A DNA stretch of 64,000 nt. Source: Cenococcum geophilum 1.58 (lineage: Eukaryota > Ascomycota > Dothideomycetes > Gloniales > Gloniaceae). Positions 47,691 to 58,691 of this stretch are shown one piece after another. Below the pieces are notes generated by a model that was not told where the DNA came from, did no database searches, and saw nothing but the letters and a program-made list of their open reading frames with translations. The translations under genes and the position numbers were made by a program. The DNA is taken from assembly GCA_001692895.1 (NCBI GenBank), contig KV748191.1, positions 1-64,000 on the forward strand, read 5' to 3'. How positions within the stretch are numbered: position 1 is the first letter of the stretch; every line of letters begins with the position of its first letter.

Positions 47691-49435
47691 ATATTTTACT
47701 ATCCCTGTAGTATTTATCCTTCGCCTTTTAAAGTACTTCCTAGTCTTCTCTTTTTACCCTAGCCAGCTCTTTAGCAAATAAAAGGTATAGTAAGAGGTTT
47801 ATCTATATAAACTAGTCTATAACTACCTTAGTAGCCTTTAGCTTAGTTAAAAGCTCTTTATATAAGGATGTTCTAGCATAGTAATATATTTCTACCCAGC
47901 TAGTAGCGTGCCTAGGGCAGAACACCACTACGTACATTGTTAATTATTGGCTATAGCCGCATAGGTAGGCCGGAGTTAGGTACCCTAGTACTTTTTAGTA
48001 GTAGAGGTATTTATTAAGCCTTATATACTTAGTTCTAAGCAGCGTATTAATTATACTCTCTACCTTTATATGCCTCGCGTGGCGTTTAAAGACTTTCTTA
48101 TTCTATAGCTCGGCCTAGGCCGTTATATAGTAGGTAAGCGTGCTCTAGTACTTTTCCTATTCCCTTTTCTACCGCTCCTTAAACGCCTCTTATACCCCAG
48201 CCCTTCTACTTCTCTTATACTGCACTTTAGATAAGTTTATTAGCTATATATCTGTCCCTAAGATAGCGGCCGCCATCCTCTTAAGCTTATCCTGTTTAGT
48301 AGGCCGCATTAGTAGCTTTATTCTAGGCCGGAGTTAGTGGGCTATTGTGGCCCATATAGTGTTGTACTCCCTCTTAATATATTCTCTACTAGTCCTTCCT
48401 ATGTCCTCTCCGCGTAGGCTATAGCTAGCTCTTTAAGGTGTATCTAAAGCGGCAAAAACCCCGTCTCGTGCTCTAGTACTACTATTGGCGTTAATTTATA
48501 CGCCCCCGTAATAGTACGGAGGTATAGGTTCTATACTACGCCTAGCTAGCGCAGCTTAGTTTTACTTATCTCCTTAGGCTTTATCCACTTTAGTGGCGAG
48601 TACTAGGTACTATATCCGTATAAGATTGCCGGCTAGACCACGGCGGAGTATACTATCCGCGCCTTCTGGAAGGAGGCGCCCCATGTAGAGGCCGTGAGCC
48701 GGGTTAGTGCGGCCATTTAGGTAATTGCCTTTGTCTTAACGATGTTAATATACGGTCCCTATTTAAGCTTTAAGTTAACCTATATCCCTAATATATATAG
48801 GTTACTAACTGGGCCTTCCGTAAAGCTATATATATTAGCTATAGCCTTTATATTAAACTTCTTGTAGCTCCTTATAAAATGGATAAGGTGGTACTTTTTG
48901 GGGGCAAACACTACCCTATGCTAGCGTGCCCACGCCGTGTATACCTTGTACGCCCTTTCTATAGTTCTACAGTTTTCCTCCATAGTCTTGCTATATGTTA
49001 GTATATTAGAGTCGTCAACAAATCTGAATGCTGTAGTGGTTCCCCCTTGCAGCTCTGGTAGGAGTGTATAGGTAAAAAAGAGGAATAGGATTGGCAACAG
49101 CGCTAAGCCTTAGGGTATACCGGTGTTCGTTTATATTATTTATGCTATATATCCTCTAATTAAGAGCCTCGTTGTTCGATCCTTAAGAAAGGACTTTATA
49201 AACTATACTATCTAGTGGGGTACGGCTTGGGCCTTTATATTATGGATTATTCTTTTATAGGAGACTCGGTCGAAGGCCCTGGAAATGTTAAGGCTAAGTA
49301 ATAAGGCTACTAGGTTTGGGTTACTCTTCCACACTATGTGTACCTGTTGGGTTAGTAGCTCTAGTGCTGTCTGCGTTAAGCGCCTCGGCCTTATAAAATA
49401 AGTTATAGGCTTTAGAGTTAGGGGTCTACTTTTAT

Positions 49436-49895
49436 ATATTTATACCACTTAATTTCCATAGATTTATAATTAAGTTATTTGTTTAATTCCTACATACTAT
49501 AAAAGTTTATAGCTTAGCTAGTTGTATAAGGAAGTTTAAAAGTCTTATACGGAGAAAAATTCCGCTTAATAATTATATAAGATAGAATAGCTAGTATTTT
49601 ATACTTAGCGTAGCAATTTAGAAAGAGTTTGCCCTTAATACGTATACTAAGCGTAACCTTAATATTATAAGGGATCTTTTGGCACCTCCTTATAAGCTCC
49701 TTAGGCTTACAGTCCTTTCCCTCCTTATCGGTTCGTCTCTGTACTAAGCTATTGCCTACCCTTATTACTATATCATACTCTTTTATCAACTCTCCTTATA
49801 ACTTATACTCGGCTTGCCTGCTCCCTACTATATACCCTAGCAATATGCCTTATAAATATACCTAAAAAGGACTATCTTAGTCTAAAGGACTAGGA
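49436..49895 (-). other. Junction region with an unassigned minus-strand ORF
   Basis: A 91-codon minus-strand frame (49,514-49,789) begins M-I-K-E-Y-D-I-V-I-R-V-G and is basic. It lies between the truncated LINE and the hAT relic and fits neither clearly. It may be a chance survivor of an older element. Function unknown. Confidence 0.3.
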
Positions 49896-50760
49896 GGCGC
49901 TTCGTACGATAAAAAGTTTTCTTTAAATATTCTACTAAGTAACCCTAAAATGCTAGGGATATAAAGCAACGCTTAAGAATATACTCTCTATAATAGATGT
50001 TATAATTAAGCACCTTAATAAATCTTAGGTTAGTTTATCTTCCCTTTTTATTTTTTAATTTAGCTAATATTATATAATAAAAGGAGTATATATTTAATAA
50101 GGAGTTCTCTAAACGCATTAAAAATACTTAGAATGCCTTTTATAGATATTACCATAAAATAGATAACTCGCCCCTTTATACTACTACACTTATTCTTTAT
50201 CTAGCCCGTTATATAAGATATATTAAGTAGATTTTTAAAAAAAAAAAAAGGAGTGTTGTAAGCCTGCACTTAGCGGCGTTAAAAAGCTTTAGGAAAGATA
50301 TCGGAATAGGAGTTCTACGCCTAAAAGTATATCGTTATATAAAAAGCTAGCTCTAGCTTAAGACCTTAACGAGTTTAATAAGATTGCCAAGGATCTTAAT
50401 AGTATAATATTTTAACTAAAAAGTTAAGATAAGTATAAGGACTTTATCTCTAAGACGCTATATAAGATTTTAACAACTATACTTTAGTGGTAGTCTTAAG
50501 AACAGCAACAAAAGCGCTAGCCATGGCTCTCGCTTATAGCAATTAAAATTCTCTTAATTCTAGCAATAAGTAATAAGCTAGAAAGAGTCTTTTTAGGAGG
50601 ACGTTGTATAGTATTATAGGAGAGAATACAGATAGATCCTAAAACTCTTAAGAAAATAGAGTATTTAAAGAATTGGCATCAGAGAAGAACTATAAGAGAA
50701 ATAGGTGGATTTTCTCTAAGTATTTAGCTATTATATAGTTAAGGGGGAAAGGTACCGTAA
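49896..50760 (+). mobile_element. hAT transposon relic, C-terminal half of the transposase
   Basis: The plus strand carries the text of a fungal hAT transposase. A-T-L-K-N-I-L-S-I-I-D lies near 49,970; N-S-P-L-Y-T-T-T-L-I-L near 50,165; then in the dimerisation region E-Q-Q-Q-K-R, A-I-K-I-L-L-I-L-A-I-S and E-R-V-F-L-G-G-R up to about 50,670. TAG/TAA codons are RIP-type. The N-terminal half and the left end are missing, and the right end is probably near 50,760. Confidence 0.65.
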
Positions 50761-51787
50761 TATCCGCAATCCGCAATATCTGCAATATCTACAATATCTT
50801 CCTAATTCTACTAAGTCTACTAAATTCTGCCGAATTCTGGCAGGAGCGAGTCCTATTCTACCTAGTTGGGGTAGAAAAGCTCCGCACAGGGCACTTTTAC
50901 CCTTATCGATTGCGATATTTTATGCATTTTCTATTGGATAAAGGATATTTTATGCTCGCTTATTCGCATTATCCAAAACAACCCTAGTGGCTCCTGGAGC
51001 CAAACCGTCTTTTTGGTAGATGGAGTGGATTCGGCCTCGGATTCACGCCGCTCCAGTCCAAATAGATCACTGTTACAAAGCATTCAATTCAACCAAATCA
51101 AGGCCTCTGTTAAGTTGAGCTGACTGATTTGCAGCCCTGCAGTTGGTATGGAGGGTAGTCTTTCGCTTTGCAACCTCTGGCTCTCCGGCTCTATGTCCTG
51201 AAACCATCGCCACCTTCTTATGAACGGAAGATTAAGAATGAGAACTATATCTTATTGATTGAGGCTCTAGAGCCTCTATATATACTAGTTGGGCGAACAG
51301 GCACCCCTGATCTAGCTTTGATCTAGCTAATCGAATTGTGTATAGGAACGACAATTGTGATCGGCGCCCAGTCGACACCTTGACACCTAGCCGGACGCTT
51401 GCTGCCTGTTGGTCATTTGCTGGCATGAGTAGGTTCTAGTTTACTCCTAAAAGTTTGCAGAATCGGGGCTTGAGGCAGGGAGCTGCATGTGATGAGCTAT
51501 AACAGTTAATGAGGAGGTGCCTCTTCGGATTCGTTATGCTGCACATCTGGAAATCGATGCTTAGGTTCTCTTGCCCGTCCACCTCCACAATCAAAATCGT
51601 CACGACTCAAATACTTTGGCTTCCAGAAGTCACGCATTTCTCCTGCAGACAACACACTACCGCCGTAAATTCCACCTTGATGCTTTCCAGGTGCGTAGAT
51701 AACTGGCCACGCGGGGATATAGCAAAGTTCCTAAATAATGAAGAGTCAGCAACAATTATTATTAATGATTTCACATAACTTTTGTAT
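50761..51787. other. Transition from repeat block to gene-bearing DNA
   Basis: Up to about 50,870 there are degraded repeat words resembling the Gypsy LTRs. After that GC rises to normal. Frames at 51,232-51,426 (minus) and 51,509-51,778 (plus) have no recognisable features, and I do not call them genes. Confidence 0.4.
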
Positions 51788-53675
51788 CTATACGGTGAGC
51801 TCTGGCAAAATTTTATGCATTCCCAGCTTATAAAAAGGACTTACATTCCATTTACACTTTTCCTCGCAATCATGCCATTTTCCCCAGCCAAGCCATTCCA
51901 TGGTTAAGGCAGTCTCCGTACGGAAAAACCTAATTTCTTCTAGCAAATTAATGCTAGACTCTATGGATTGAACGGTTCCATAATCTATGGTAGCCTTAAG
52001 CAAGTTAGTAGTGTACGTTCCACTCCACTCAAATAATTTCTACTTAGTAGTATAAAGTCTAAGCATGACCTTGCGTATAGATTCTTTAATAAGCATTTTA
52101 AATTCTCCCACAGTATCTGGATTAATGTGCTTAGTATAAGCAGTGGCGTACTATGTTATCGTCTGGTCTATAATTGAACTTAAGGGAAGACTGGCGATTA
52201 AAGGATATTGAAAATAAGGGTAAAGAACCGCGTGACTTAATTTATAAACTTTGATTAGGATAGCGCTTGTATTATTAGAGGAATAAGCTCTTTGTTAAAG
52301 GGTTGTATGTATTTTCTTTATACGGCTATAGTGATGATTTATAATTACTTCTGTTAAAGCTTGCCAATTGATTCCAGAACATGGCGAGCGTTCTAAGCTA
52401 GGTGTGTTTGCCCTAGCGGTTGCATGTTTTAACTAAGTTTGTACTGTTCTTGCATCTGCCTTGCTGATATTTAGAAGGCGATGTCCTCGGCGAAGACCCT
52501 AGCCGTTTTGGTACGTGTTATAACCGAAAATGCCCCTATAATAAGATCCGCTCAGACTGCGAAGCCGAGGATTATAGAAAGTTACCATTCCACAAAAATC
52601 TAGTCTAACTCTCTTTTCTATTGTACCACTTCCAGCGCCGCCAGATTGGCTATAATGCCAGGTACTGCTTCTAACCTATTCCCATAAATTCTGTAGTGCA
52701 AACAAATTGCCATATCTAAGCGGGGGAGTTCTATGCGGATCTTGAGGTAGGGAGAGGTCTTTCTCCCTCTGCTGGTTTCTAGGGACTGTGATATTACTGG
52801 TAATAATCTCCTGCACCCCAGAATCTGAATAGTCGCAGAGCATAATTTCAAACCCTGCGTTTATCCTTACAACTCCGTCGATTCCGAGATCCCTTATAAG
52901 GTCATATAGTTGATGAGCTCTAAGCGTTTTATTGTATACGTAGTTATACCTAGGGTTAATGGGTATATAGAGTCCCAGGACTGCCATCTGGGAGTCAAGG
53001 AATCCTGTAGTGGTAAGTAAGGCTAATTAGCTATTAAAGTAGATTACTCTTAGCGGTTTTTTTATAACTATAGTGTGAAGTACCGTAGTACCAACAGAGC
53101 TATAAATGCCGATAGACATTTCGCTGCACACTTTATTATTAAAGAACCCTTTTCGCTTTGGCTTAGCTGGTTTAAGTAGGGGCAAAATAACTCTAAAGCA
53201 TATTAACTTACGCGTTTAAGGCAAAAAAGGTTAGTTTTTTGGGTGTACCAGACCATACTTTCGCATAATACAGTTAAGTATTTAGCGGTATAGTTGCGGT
53301 AACAATAGAGTGACCGTTTGGTGTAAAGGTACTAGGCCATTGCTTTAGGAGAGAGTGGACGGAGTCAAATATAAATGATGCAGTGGTCTCACAATCTTCA
53401 ACAAAGTATGAACAATAGGAAGCCCGCATCCATTTTTCCTCTCTTTTATTCTCTTTAGTATTCAAGCGCCAAAAGTCATAAATACCGTAAAAAAACAAAG
53501 TCAGTAGTAGAATTCCCAGCGGAACTCGCTGAATGCGCCTTCGCCATGGCTGGCATTTGAATCGAGCCTGGTTTCTATCGTGGTGTAAAGACTGATTCAG
53601 TGTGCTTTGAGGAGAGTTTGAGCCGGAATCAGCCATGAAGGAAAAAGCACCTAATAATGATCTTGACCGAACCAT
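51788..53675 (-). pseudogene. Host gene for a conserved fungal membrane-anchored protein of unknown function, inactivated by stop codons
   Basis: The ATG at 53,675 (or 53,636) opens a frame with one transmembrane segment at about residues 51-69 (V-P-L-G-I-L-L-L-T-L-F-F-Y). Then comes N-G-H-S-I-V, an intron at 53,124-53,211 (88 bp, GTAAGT...CAG) and A-E-M-S-I-G-I-Y. The frame continues without a single frameshift to the TAG at 51,788, through G-V-V-R-I-N-A-G-F-E, T-W-H-Y, and W-L-G-W-G-K-W-H-D-C-E. The order matches a family found in many ascomycetes, which I know only as hypothetical. About eight in-frame TAA/TAG codons interrupt it, all explained by C-to-T or G-to-A changes and all downstream of the first 133 codons. 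The 3' two-thirds, nearest the repeat block, is visibly AT-richer. It is therefore a recently killed, probably RIP-leaked gene. Confidence 0.75.
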
Positions 53676-54406
53676 GATGAGAGGGAGTCATCGGTCTCAC
53701 TAAGCCTCGAGAACGAAAACAGATGGGTATAAGAATAGTCACAAGTTCCTGTGGGTGACACGTTTGAAGATGAGGTAGGCTGGCGGTTATATGACTACTG
53801 CTGCCAGACCGCATGCAAGCGGCGTGATAGATAATGAATGGCCGGATGGAAGGGTGCATGGATGGAGGCCGTAAATGAAGTAACAGTATTGCTAGAAGAT
53901 AAGGCGTTATCGGGAATACAGAACGAAACAAGTCAACGAGAATGAGTAGCTAGGGCGTAATAGACGTGACTGGTGTAACGAAGCATGAGAGTTGAGTGAC
54001 GAAGGCGTTTAATTTATGCAAGCAAGTCCCCATACGGTAGTGCGAGCAAGGCTGAGACAGGGCCCAGCTGGACTTGCTTTGCGCCCGTCCACGTCCCCCC
54101 GCGGGCGGCAAGGCAGTCCATCGGATGCAGTCATTGTGCCCCAATGCACTACCAAAGGCACTTCCAAATGCAGTCTTCCGTGGCAAATCTTCGCCTTTTC
54201 CGTGGCAAATCTTCGCCTTTTCCATGGCAAATCTTCGTGGCAGTCTCATGCAGCACCAGCATCAGGCTGAAAGATTATTGTTTCCTCTTCTCGGCCGCCG
54301 ATGACAATGCATAAAGACGGTGGGCTTTGCTGACGAGCGGCCGAACTTCGGTTACTGAGATACAAGGCCATTGTTTGTTGAGTCTCATCCGTGTATCCCC
54401 GGCATG
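53676..54406. other. Divergent intergenic region
   Basis: This separates the minus-strand pseudogene from the dioxygenase gene. A short tandem repeat of about 22 bp (GTGGCAAATCTTCGCCTTTT, two and a half copies) lies at 54,179-54,242. Overlapping frames on both strands at 53,950-54,304 result from this GC-rich repeat and are not convincing genes. Confidence 0.45.
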
Positions 54407-55723
54407 TATGAGCCAGACCAAGCAAATTTTCTTAGACGAAGAGATGCCAGGCTCGCGTCGACGACTCCCCAGCCACAGCTTCCGGACGACTTCTCATCGA
54501 GGCTTTGCTCGTCTTGCGCGTGCAAGACAGCCAGCCTTGGCGAAGGCCATAGAGTTACTCTGTCTCAGATCCATCTTGAAGAAATTCACCGTGCTTGTCT
54601 CAAATACCGCGGTCAGCCTCTCTTCACAATCGACAAATCAAGCTCTAACCTCCAGGTGCCCTATTAGACTCAGGAGCACGACTCAATGCAATTTGCAAAG
54701 AGACATTCCCGTTGCCTTTACTCCAGGAGTATTTGATCGAAAAGAGACTGGAAATACATAAAGGATGCGGTCTCGTAGTCTTCTGGGGGATTAACCTGTT
54801 AAGATATTCTTGCCGGGAAAATATTATTATTTTCGCTGGCTTATCTAGTCACCTCTCTGAAAAAAGAGGTCGCCAGACTAGAACCAAATATCTCAGTACT
54901 CCAGCTCAGTTCTCCAAAAATGACCGTCCCCTAACAACAAGATAGTCCACCTAAAAGATTTAGCGCGTAAGCGAGGCGAGATCTACTCTTCCCCTTACTG
55001 TAGCGATGCCCTGGCGAGTGTTTAATTCTGCAACACCGCTGACTCTGCGCTAACTGATGTTTCAGCCGTTTCATACAGACTACGGAGATGTTGTCGCCAT
55101 GTTTGTTCTCAAATCTGCTTCCAAAGGTGGTACTGGGATCTTCGCTCCTGTCTCAGCGGTTTATAACAGGATTGCATCTACTTATCCCGACCTGTTGCCA
55201 ATATTGTGCAAGCCGAACTGGCCCTTTTACAACAGGTGAATCCTCCTTCGTCACGATTCATGTGAAGGGCTGACATCTCCCTTCCAGGCCGCCCAACAAT
55301 AATGTCTACCATGAAAGACCTGTTATGTACACGGACAGCGGAGAGCCGGAGATGATATTCAGCCGTGGCTCCTTGATGGACTCTCCACGCTCCAAGCGTC
55401 CACCCGGCACAACAGCTTTGAGTGATATTCAAGCCGAAGCGCTCGACGCAGTACACTTTGCGGCAATGAATGCCGTATTGAAATTAAATTATGAAACTGG
55501 AGATATGATTTACTTCAATAATAGGAAGATCTTGCATGGCAGAGAAAGCTTCGACGATGGCGGAGATACGAACGAAGGCCGTCATATTCTAAGACTCTGG
55601 CTCCAGGATTGCAAGATGGCAGGCCCTCCACCGAGGTCTCTCAACGTATACTGGGAACACACTTTCAGCGCAGGAGATGAGGCGGAAGAAGAAGTGCAGT
55701 GGCCTCTCGAGCCTGAACCCTGA
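54407..55723 (+). CDS. TauD/TfdA-family Fe(II)/2-oxoglutarate dioxygenase, about 368 aa, five exons
   Basis: Joining 54,407-54,611, 54,674-54,895, 54,946-55,019, 55,066-55,235 and 55,288-55,723 gives one uninterrupted frame. The introns are 62, 50, 46 and 52 bp, with CTAAC-type branch points in introns 2 and 3. The reading runs L-P-D-D-F, C-K-E-T-F-P-L-P, N-I-I-I-F-A-G-L-S-S-H, E-K-R-G-R-Q and H-L-K-D-L-A, then the metal-binding P-F-H-T-D-Y-G-D (His170, Asp172). The distal L-H-G-R-E-S-F (His307) and H-I-L-R-L-W-L (Arg326, 2-oxoglutarate contact) follow. Family members oxidise sulfonates, sulfate esters or small acids; the substrate here is not predictable. The donors of introns 1 and 3 (GTCAGC, GTTTAA) are weak. 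If intron 2 or 3 is wrong the gene would be broken. Confidence 0.72.
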
Positions 55724-56274
55724 TGCTCTCCTCTTTGCTATTGTCTTTAATGATCTAAATAATAATAGACTGAACAGACATTCACAGATCTTAGAAGTTT
55801 ACAGCAAATTGCACTCAACACAAATCTAATAGGGGAGGGGCAGGCTCTGACCAACGTCTTTCCATGATGATGCCCACATACAACACCCTATATTTTGGAT
55901 TTCACAACAGGCTTGGACAAAAAATGCAAGATCTAACACCAAGTTAGCTTTCTATGCTCATCCACCACCCCAAAAGAGAGTGATTATATACTTCAACGCC
56001 AGCTTCCGCTATGTATTGGCTAGTAGGTTCATCACATGCGGCATACATTCGTATTGAATCAACGTTCTTGATATGCTTCAGAGCTCGAATAGTTTGCTGG
56101 TATTTTGCAAGTCAGTTAGACTATAGATACGTGGATTGATTTCAGGCCAGCAACCTCTAAGAAAATAATCAAATCTTTACCATTGGAATACGGGAGCCGA
56201 TTAAGCTCCAGTCTGATTTGTCGTTGTTCGGAGGTGGGATACGGCTTCTATTGCTGCCACCTGTTTTGTTCGCA
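55724..56274. other. Convergent intergenic region
   Basis: Normal composition; it should hold the 3' ends of the dioxygenase gene and the minus-strand gene beyond. I see no further gene or repeat. Confidence 0.45.
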
Positions 56275-56910
56275 TCACACCACTGGCAAAATTAAATGAT
56301 CTCCTTTCACACAGCATGAATTTTCAAGGACGCTCACATTATCTAATTGCATCTCGCTTTCAGACGTACAAGGTGAAGGAATCATATGCACACCTGAAGG
56401 AGCTGGGATGGATGACAAATCCACCTTTGAAACAAATACTAAACACTCAATTGATATGGATTCGTTCAAGACGTTAGGGATCCAACGACCAGTCTCGGTA
56501 TAAACTCCCCAGGCGTAAGCAAATTCTAAAGAATCAGTCCAGTAGACTGCAGGACGTCTTGAAAAATAACTCTGTGGTCGCGCAAAACGTATTGAAGGGC
56601 CTCTTTTAGAGAAAGATTGAAGGAGAGATGGGCTTATTTCGTTTGCACAACTATGAAAAAGAAGCGTTTTTTGAGAAGCCTTGTTCAGGTATCCTTCCGC
56701 AGCTCTGCTGTCTCGTTCGAAGCACTCCCTCAGGATTGGGCTTTCGCGATTCGCTATAGACCGGAGATCAATTGTTTGAACAGGGACACTGAGTGCTGGC
56801 AGACCCTCTTCTTGATAAGATCTTTCCACGCTCTCAATGCTCTTGAGACGTCTTGCAACGAATGTTTTGGGGGCCATACTTGGTACTGGCGGGAGTTGAG
56901 GAGATAACAT
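56275..56910 (-). CDS. Hypothetical protein, 211 aa, single exon
   Basis: A single open frame reads from ATG 56,910 (a second ATG at 56,877 is possible) to the stop at 56,275. The protein begins M-L-S-P-Q-L-P-P-V-P-S-M-A-P-K, lacks an obvious signal peptide or membrane segment, and has the segments T-L-L-F-H-S-C and R-P-A-V-Y-W-T-D-S-L-E-F-A-Y-A-W. The H...Y-W-T-D arrangement is faintly like that of ADP-ribosyltransferase-fold domains, but without a convincing third residue, so I do not assign this. Composition is that of an ordinary gene, and the frame shows no RIP stops. An overlapping plus-strand frame (56,617-56,907) is weaker. Confidence 0.55.
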   Translation of the reverse strand: MLSPQLPPVPSMAPKTFVARRLKSIESVERSYQEEGLPALSVPVQTIDLRSIANRESPILRECFERDSRAAEGYLNKASQKTLLFHSCANEISPSLLQSFSKRGPSIRFARPQSYFSRRPAVYWTDSLEFAYAWGVYTETGRWIPNVLNESISIECLVFVSKVDLSSIPAPSGVHMIPSPCTSESEMQLDNVSVLENSCCVKGDHLILPVV

Positions 56911-57380
56911 GCACAGGGGAATTCAGCATAGCCATCTGATAGTACTTGGCTGCATTTACCGCATTTTGTGGCAGAAATACCGACGTATTTTTGAGCCTCA
57001 TCTACATTTACTAAAGCTGCATGGTCACCTGGTCACTTGGAGAATAAAGTTCCTTAAAGTTCCAGCCTTGGTACTGTGCCTTCTCAGGCTACAAGTGACC
57101 CCCACTGCTCGGGCAAGGCGATATAAGAAGGCAACCATATAACAGTGCCCAATACGCACCACACCGACCTCACAAAGTCGGAAATGCGCCGATGCAAGTA
57201 TGCTGACTTAAGCCTAACTGTTACAAGGAAGGCTATCTTTCTATACGTCATGACTCACATGTTATTGGCTTTTCAATCAAAATTATAGCATATTTAACTC
57301 TGTGGAACACTACAGTCCATTTTCCGGCGACAGAACCGTCTAAGCCACCACGGCTCCATACTTCGATTTTCATACGATGC
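56911..57380. other. Intergenic region
   Basis: No convincing frame; the 77-codon plus-strand frame at 56,909-57,142 shows no recognisable features. The promoter of the minus-strand gene should lie in the first part. Confidence 0.4.
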
Positions 57381-57909
57381 CTATTACTGTAATCGATTCG
57401 GGGCAATTATTCTCGACGGTACAGCGCATGAAGGGGGAGGAGGCCTAATCAGAGACTCCGTGTCATACGCCGCAATACTCAACAAGCTTATCAAGATTGC
57501 CAATGTACGAGCCAACCGTAACGGTAGAGGCGGACTCCGGAAAGAGCATACGATTGCTATTGATACCATGGCTTTTCTCACCACAGCCGATGTCCAGGGC
57601 AACGAAGAAGCCAGGAGGATCTTATCGTTTGTTCCCTACATTGACACATCAAAATAAGCCTCGAGAAAAGCCTTGAATGTTGAATTCCAGGGCTCTGTAA
57701 CCATATTCATGCTCGCTCTGCTGCCTTACGTCCTATTTTCGAAAATTTCTCCAGCTGCTTCATTTAGTCAGAATGTGCCAGAAGAGGGAATGAATCCGAG
57801 CCGGTACCATCTGCGCCAAATCGCCATCATTTTGGGCCGTGCGAGAAGTCATAGTTCCTACTTTGCACATTATTGGACTTGATCGAAATGTCCGCATTGA
57901 ACCCGGTTA
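57381..57909 (+). pseudogene. RNA 3'-terminal phosphate cyclase (RTC family) gene relic, 5' part
   Basis: From about 57,385 the plus strand reads I-I-L-D-G-T-A-H-E-G-G-G, then S-V-S-Y-A-A-I-L-N-K, V-R-A-N-R-N-G-R-G-G-L-R-K-E-H-T. This is the N-terminal signature of RTC-type cyclases (L-D-G-x-x-x-E-G-G-G-Q; N-R-x-x-P-G-L-R-x-Q-H). An in-frame TAA at 57,655 follows, then in the same frame G-S-V-T-I-F-M-L-A-L-L-P-Y-V-L-F-S-K, also family-like, up to a TGA near 57,880. A last piece (V-R-I-E-P-G-Y) is in another frame and is cut by the MITE. No start codon is certain. The family converts RNA 3'-phosphates to 2',3'-cyclic ends or, as Rcl1, acts in 18S rRNA processing; this copy cannot make a full enzyme. 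Confidence 0.6.
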
Positions 57910-58691
57910 CAGTGATGTCAGCGGTTAGGTTAGGTTACAAAAATGAGGCCAAAACCGATCCAAAATTCGGATTTAGGCTACTAACCGGTTATGTAACCGG
58001 TTAAACCAGATCAACCGGATAAAATATATAGATTTTGGAGTAATATAGTGTATAAAGCGGTAAAGGTGCTTAAGGAAGGTACGGAGGAGTTATATAAAGT
58101 AATGAAATAGTATATAGAGATCCTATAAAGCTTGCAGGACGTCAGCAGTAATATTAGCGATCAATAAGCAAATTAGAACGTCGTACTTACTATCGCGAGT
58201 CTTAGCACGGTGTTAAACAACGATTAGTCATTAATTATAAAACAATGAGGGCAGTATATGGGCAGTAATAAGGGTAACGCGATGAGGGCAGTAGTAAGGG
58301 TAGTAATAATAAAGGTGACGCGTTATGGGCGACGTAATATAGGCGACGCAATGGGGATAACGCGGTTAGGAATAACCACCTTAACTTCATCAACTCCATT
58401 AAATTAACTACATCTAATCGATCTGATCATCTACAAAGCCTCGAACGGATTAACTCGGGCGTTGCTACACGGTAATTTTAAGCCAATAGACGAGGCTTGG
58501 CTCCCTTAGGTGACGTTCGCCCTTACCTAAATCCTTACCACTAAGGCCTTACTGGTTCCTGGTTACCTGGTTATCGCTAAAGCTTCAGAACCGATCCAGA
58601 TTAAGCCAATAAAATCGTCTAACCGGTTAGGCTTTGAATTTTGGTATAACCGAACCGATCCAATAAAGTAACCTAACCAGTGACATCACTG
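57910..58691. mobile_element. hAT-type MITE, 782 bp, with 8-bp target duplication
   Basis: Inverted ends CAGTGATGTCA...GGTTAGGTTA lie at both termini. The exact duplication CCCGGTTA flanks the element (57,902-57,909 and 58,692-58,699). An 8-bp duplication and CAGTG ends are typical of hAT elements. The subterminal parts carry several CCGGTT/AACCGG words. The interior is AT-rich with short GGGCAGTARTAAGGGT-like repeats at about 58,248-58,350 and has no transposase, so it is non-autonomous. Confidence 0.88.

Larger units (their letters stand above)
47094..49435 (-). mobile_element. Tad1-like LINE, 5'-truncated, minus strand
   Basis: On the minus strand a long frame carries the LINE reverse transcriptase. 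L-L-L-S-L-N-I-S-R-A-F-D lies near 49,270-49,310, N-T-G-I-P-x-G-L-A-L-L-P-I-L near 49,085-49,130, and the catalytic F-V-D-D-S-N near 49,000-49,025. Further left come the connection region and a C-terminal segment with a Cys/His pattern near 47,900-47,950. This order and wording fit ascomycete Tad1-clade elements. Compared with other repeats here the frame has few stops. Upstream of about 49,435 the homology stops, so the endonuclease and first ORF are missing. Absence of 5' sequence is typical of target-primed reverse transcription. Confidence 0.75.

Noticed and set aside
51232-51778. Short ORFs on both strands between the repeat block and the dead membrane-protein gene
   Set aside because: No family resemblance, no splice-compatible continuation that I could see.
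54009-54304. Arg/Pro-rich overlapping ORFs
   Set aside because: Generated by a GC-rich stretch and a short tandem repeat; frames on both strands are open together.
54896-55065. Frameshift in the dioxygenase gene
   Set aside because: First suspected, but two short introns with good branch points restore a single frame with family text.
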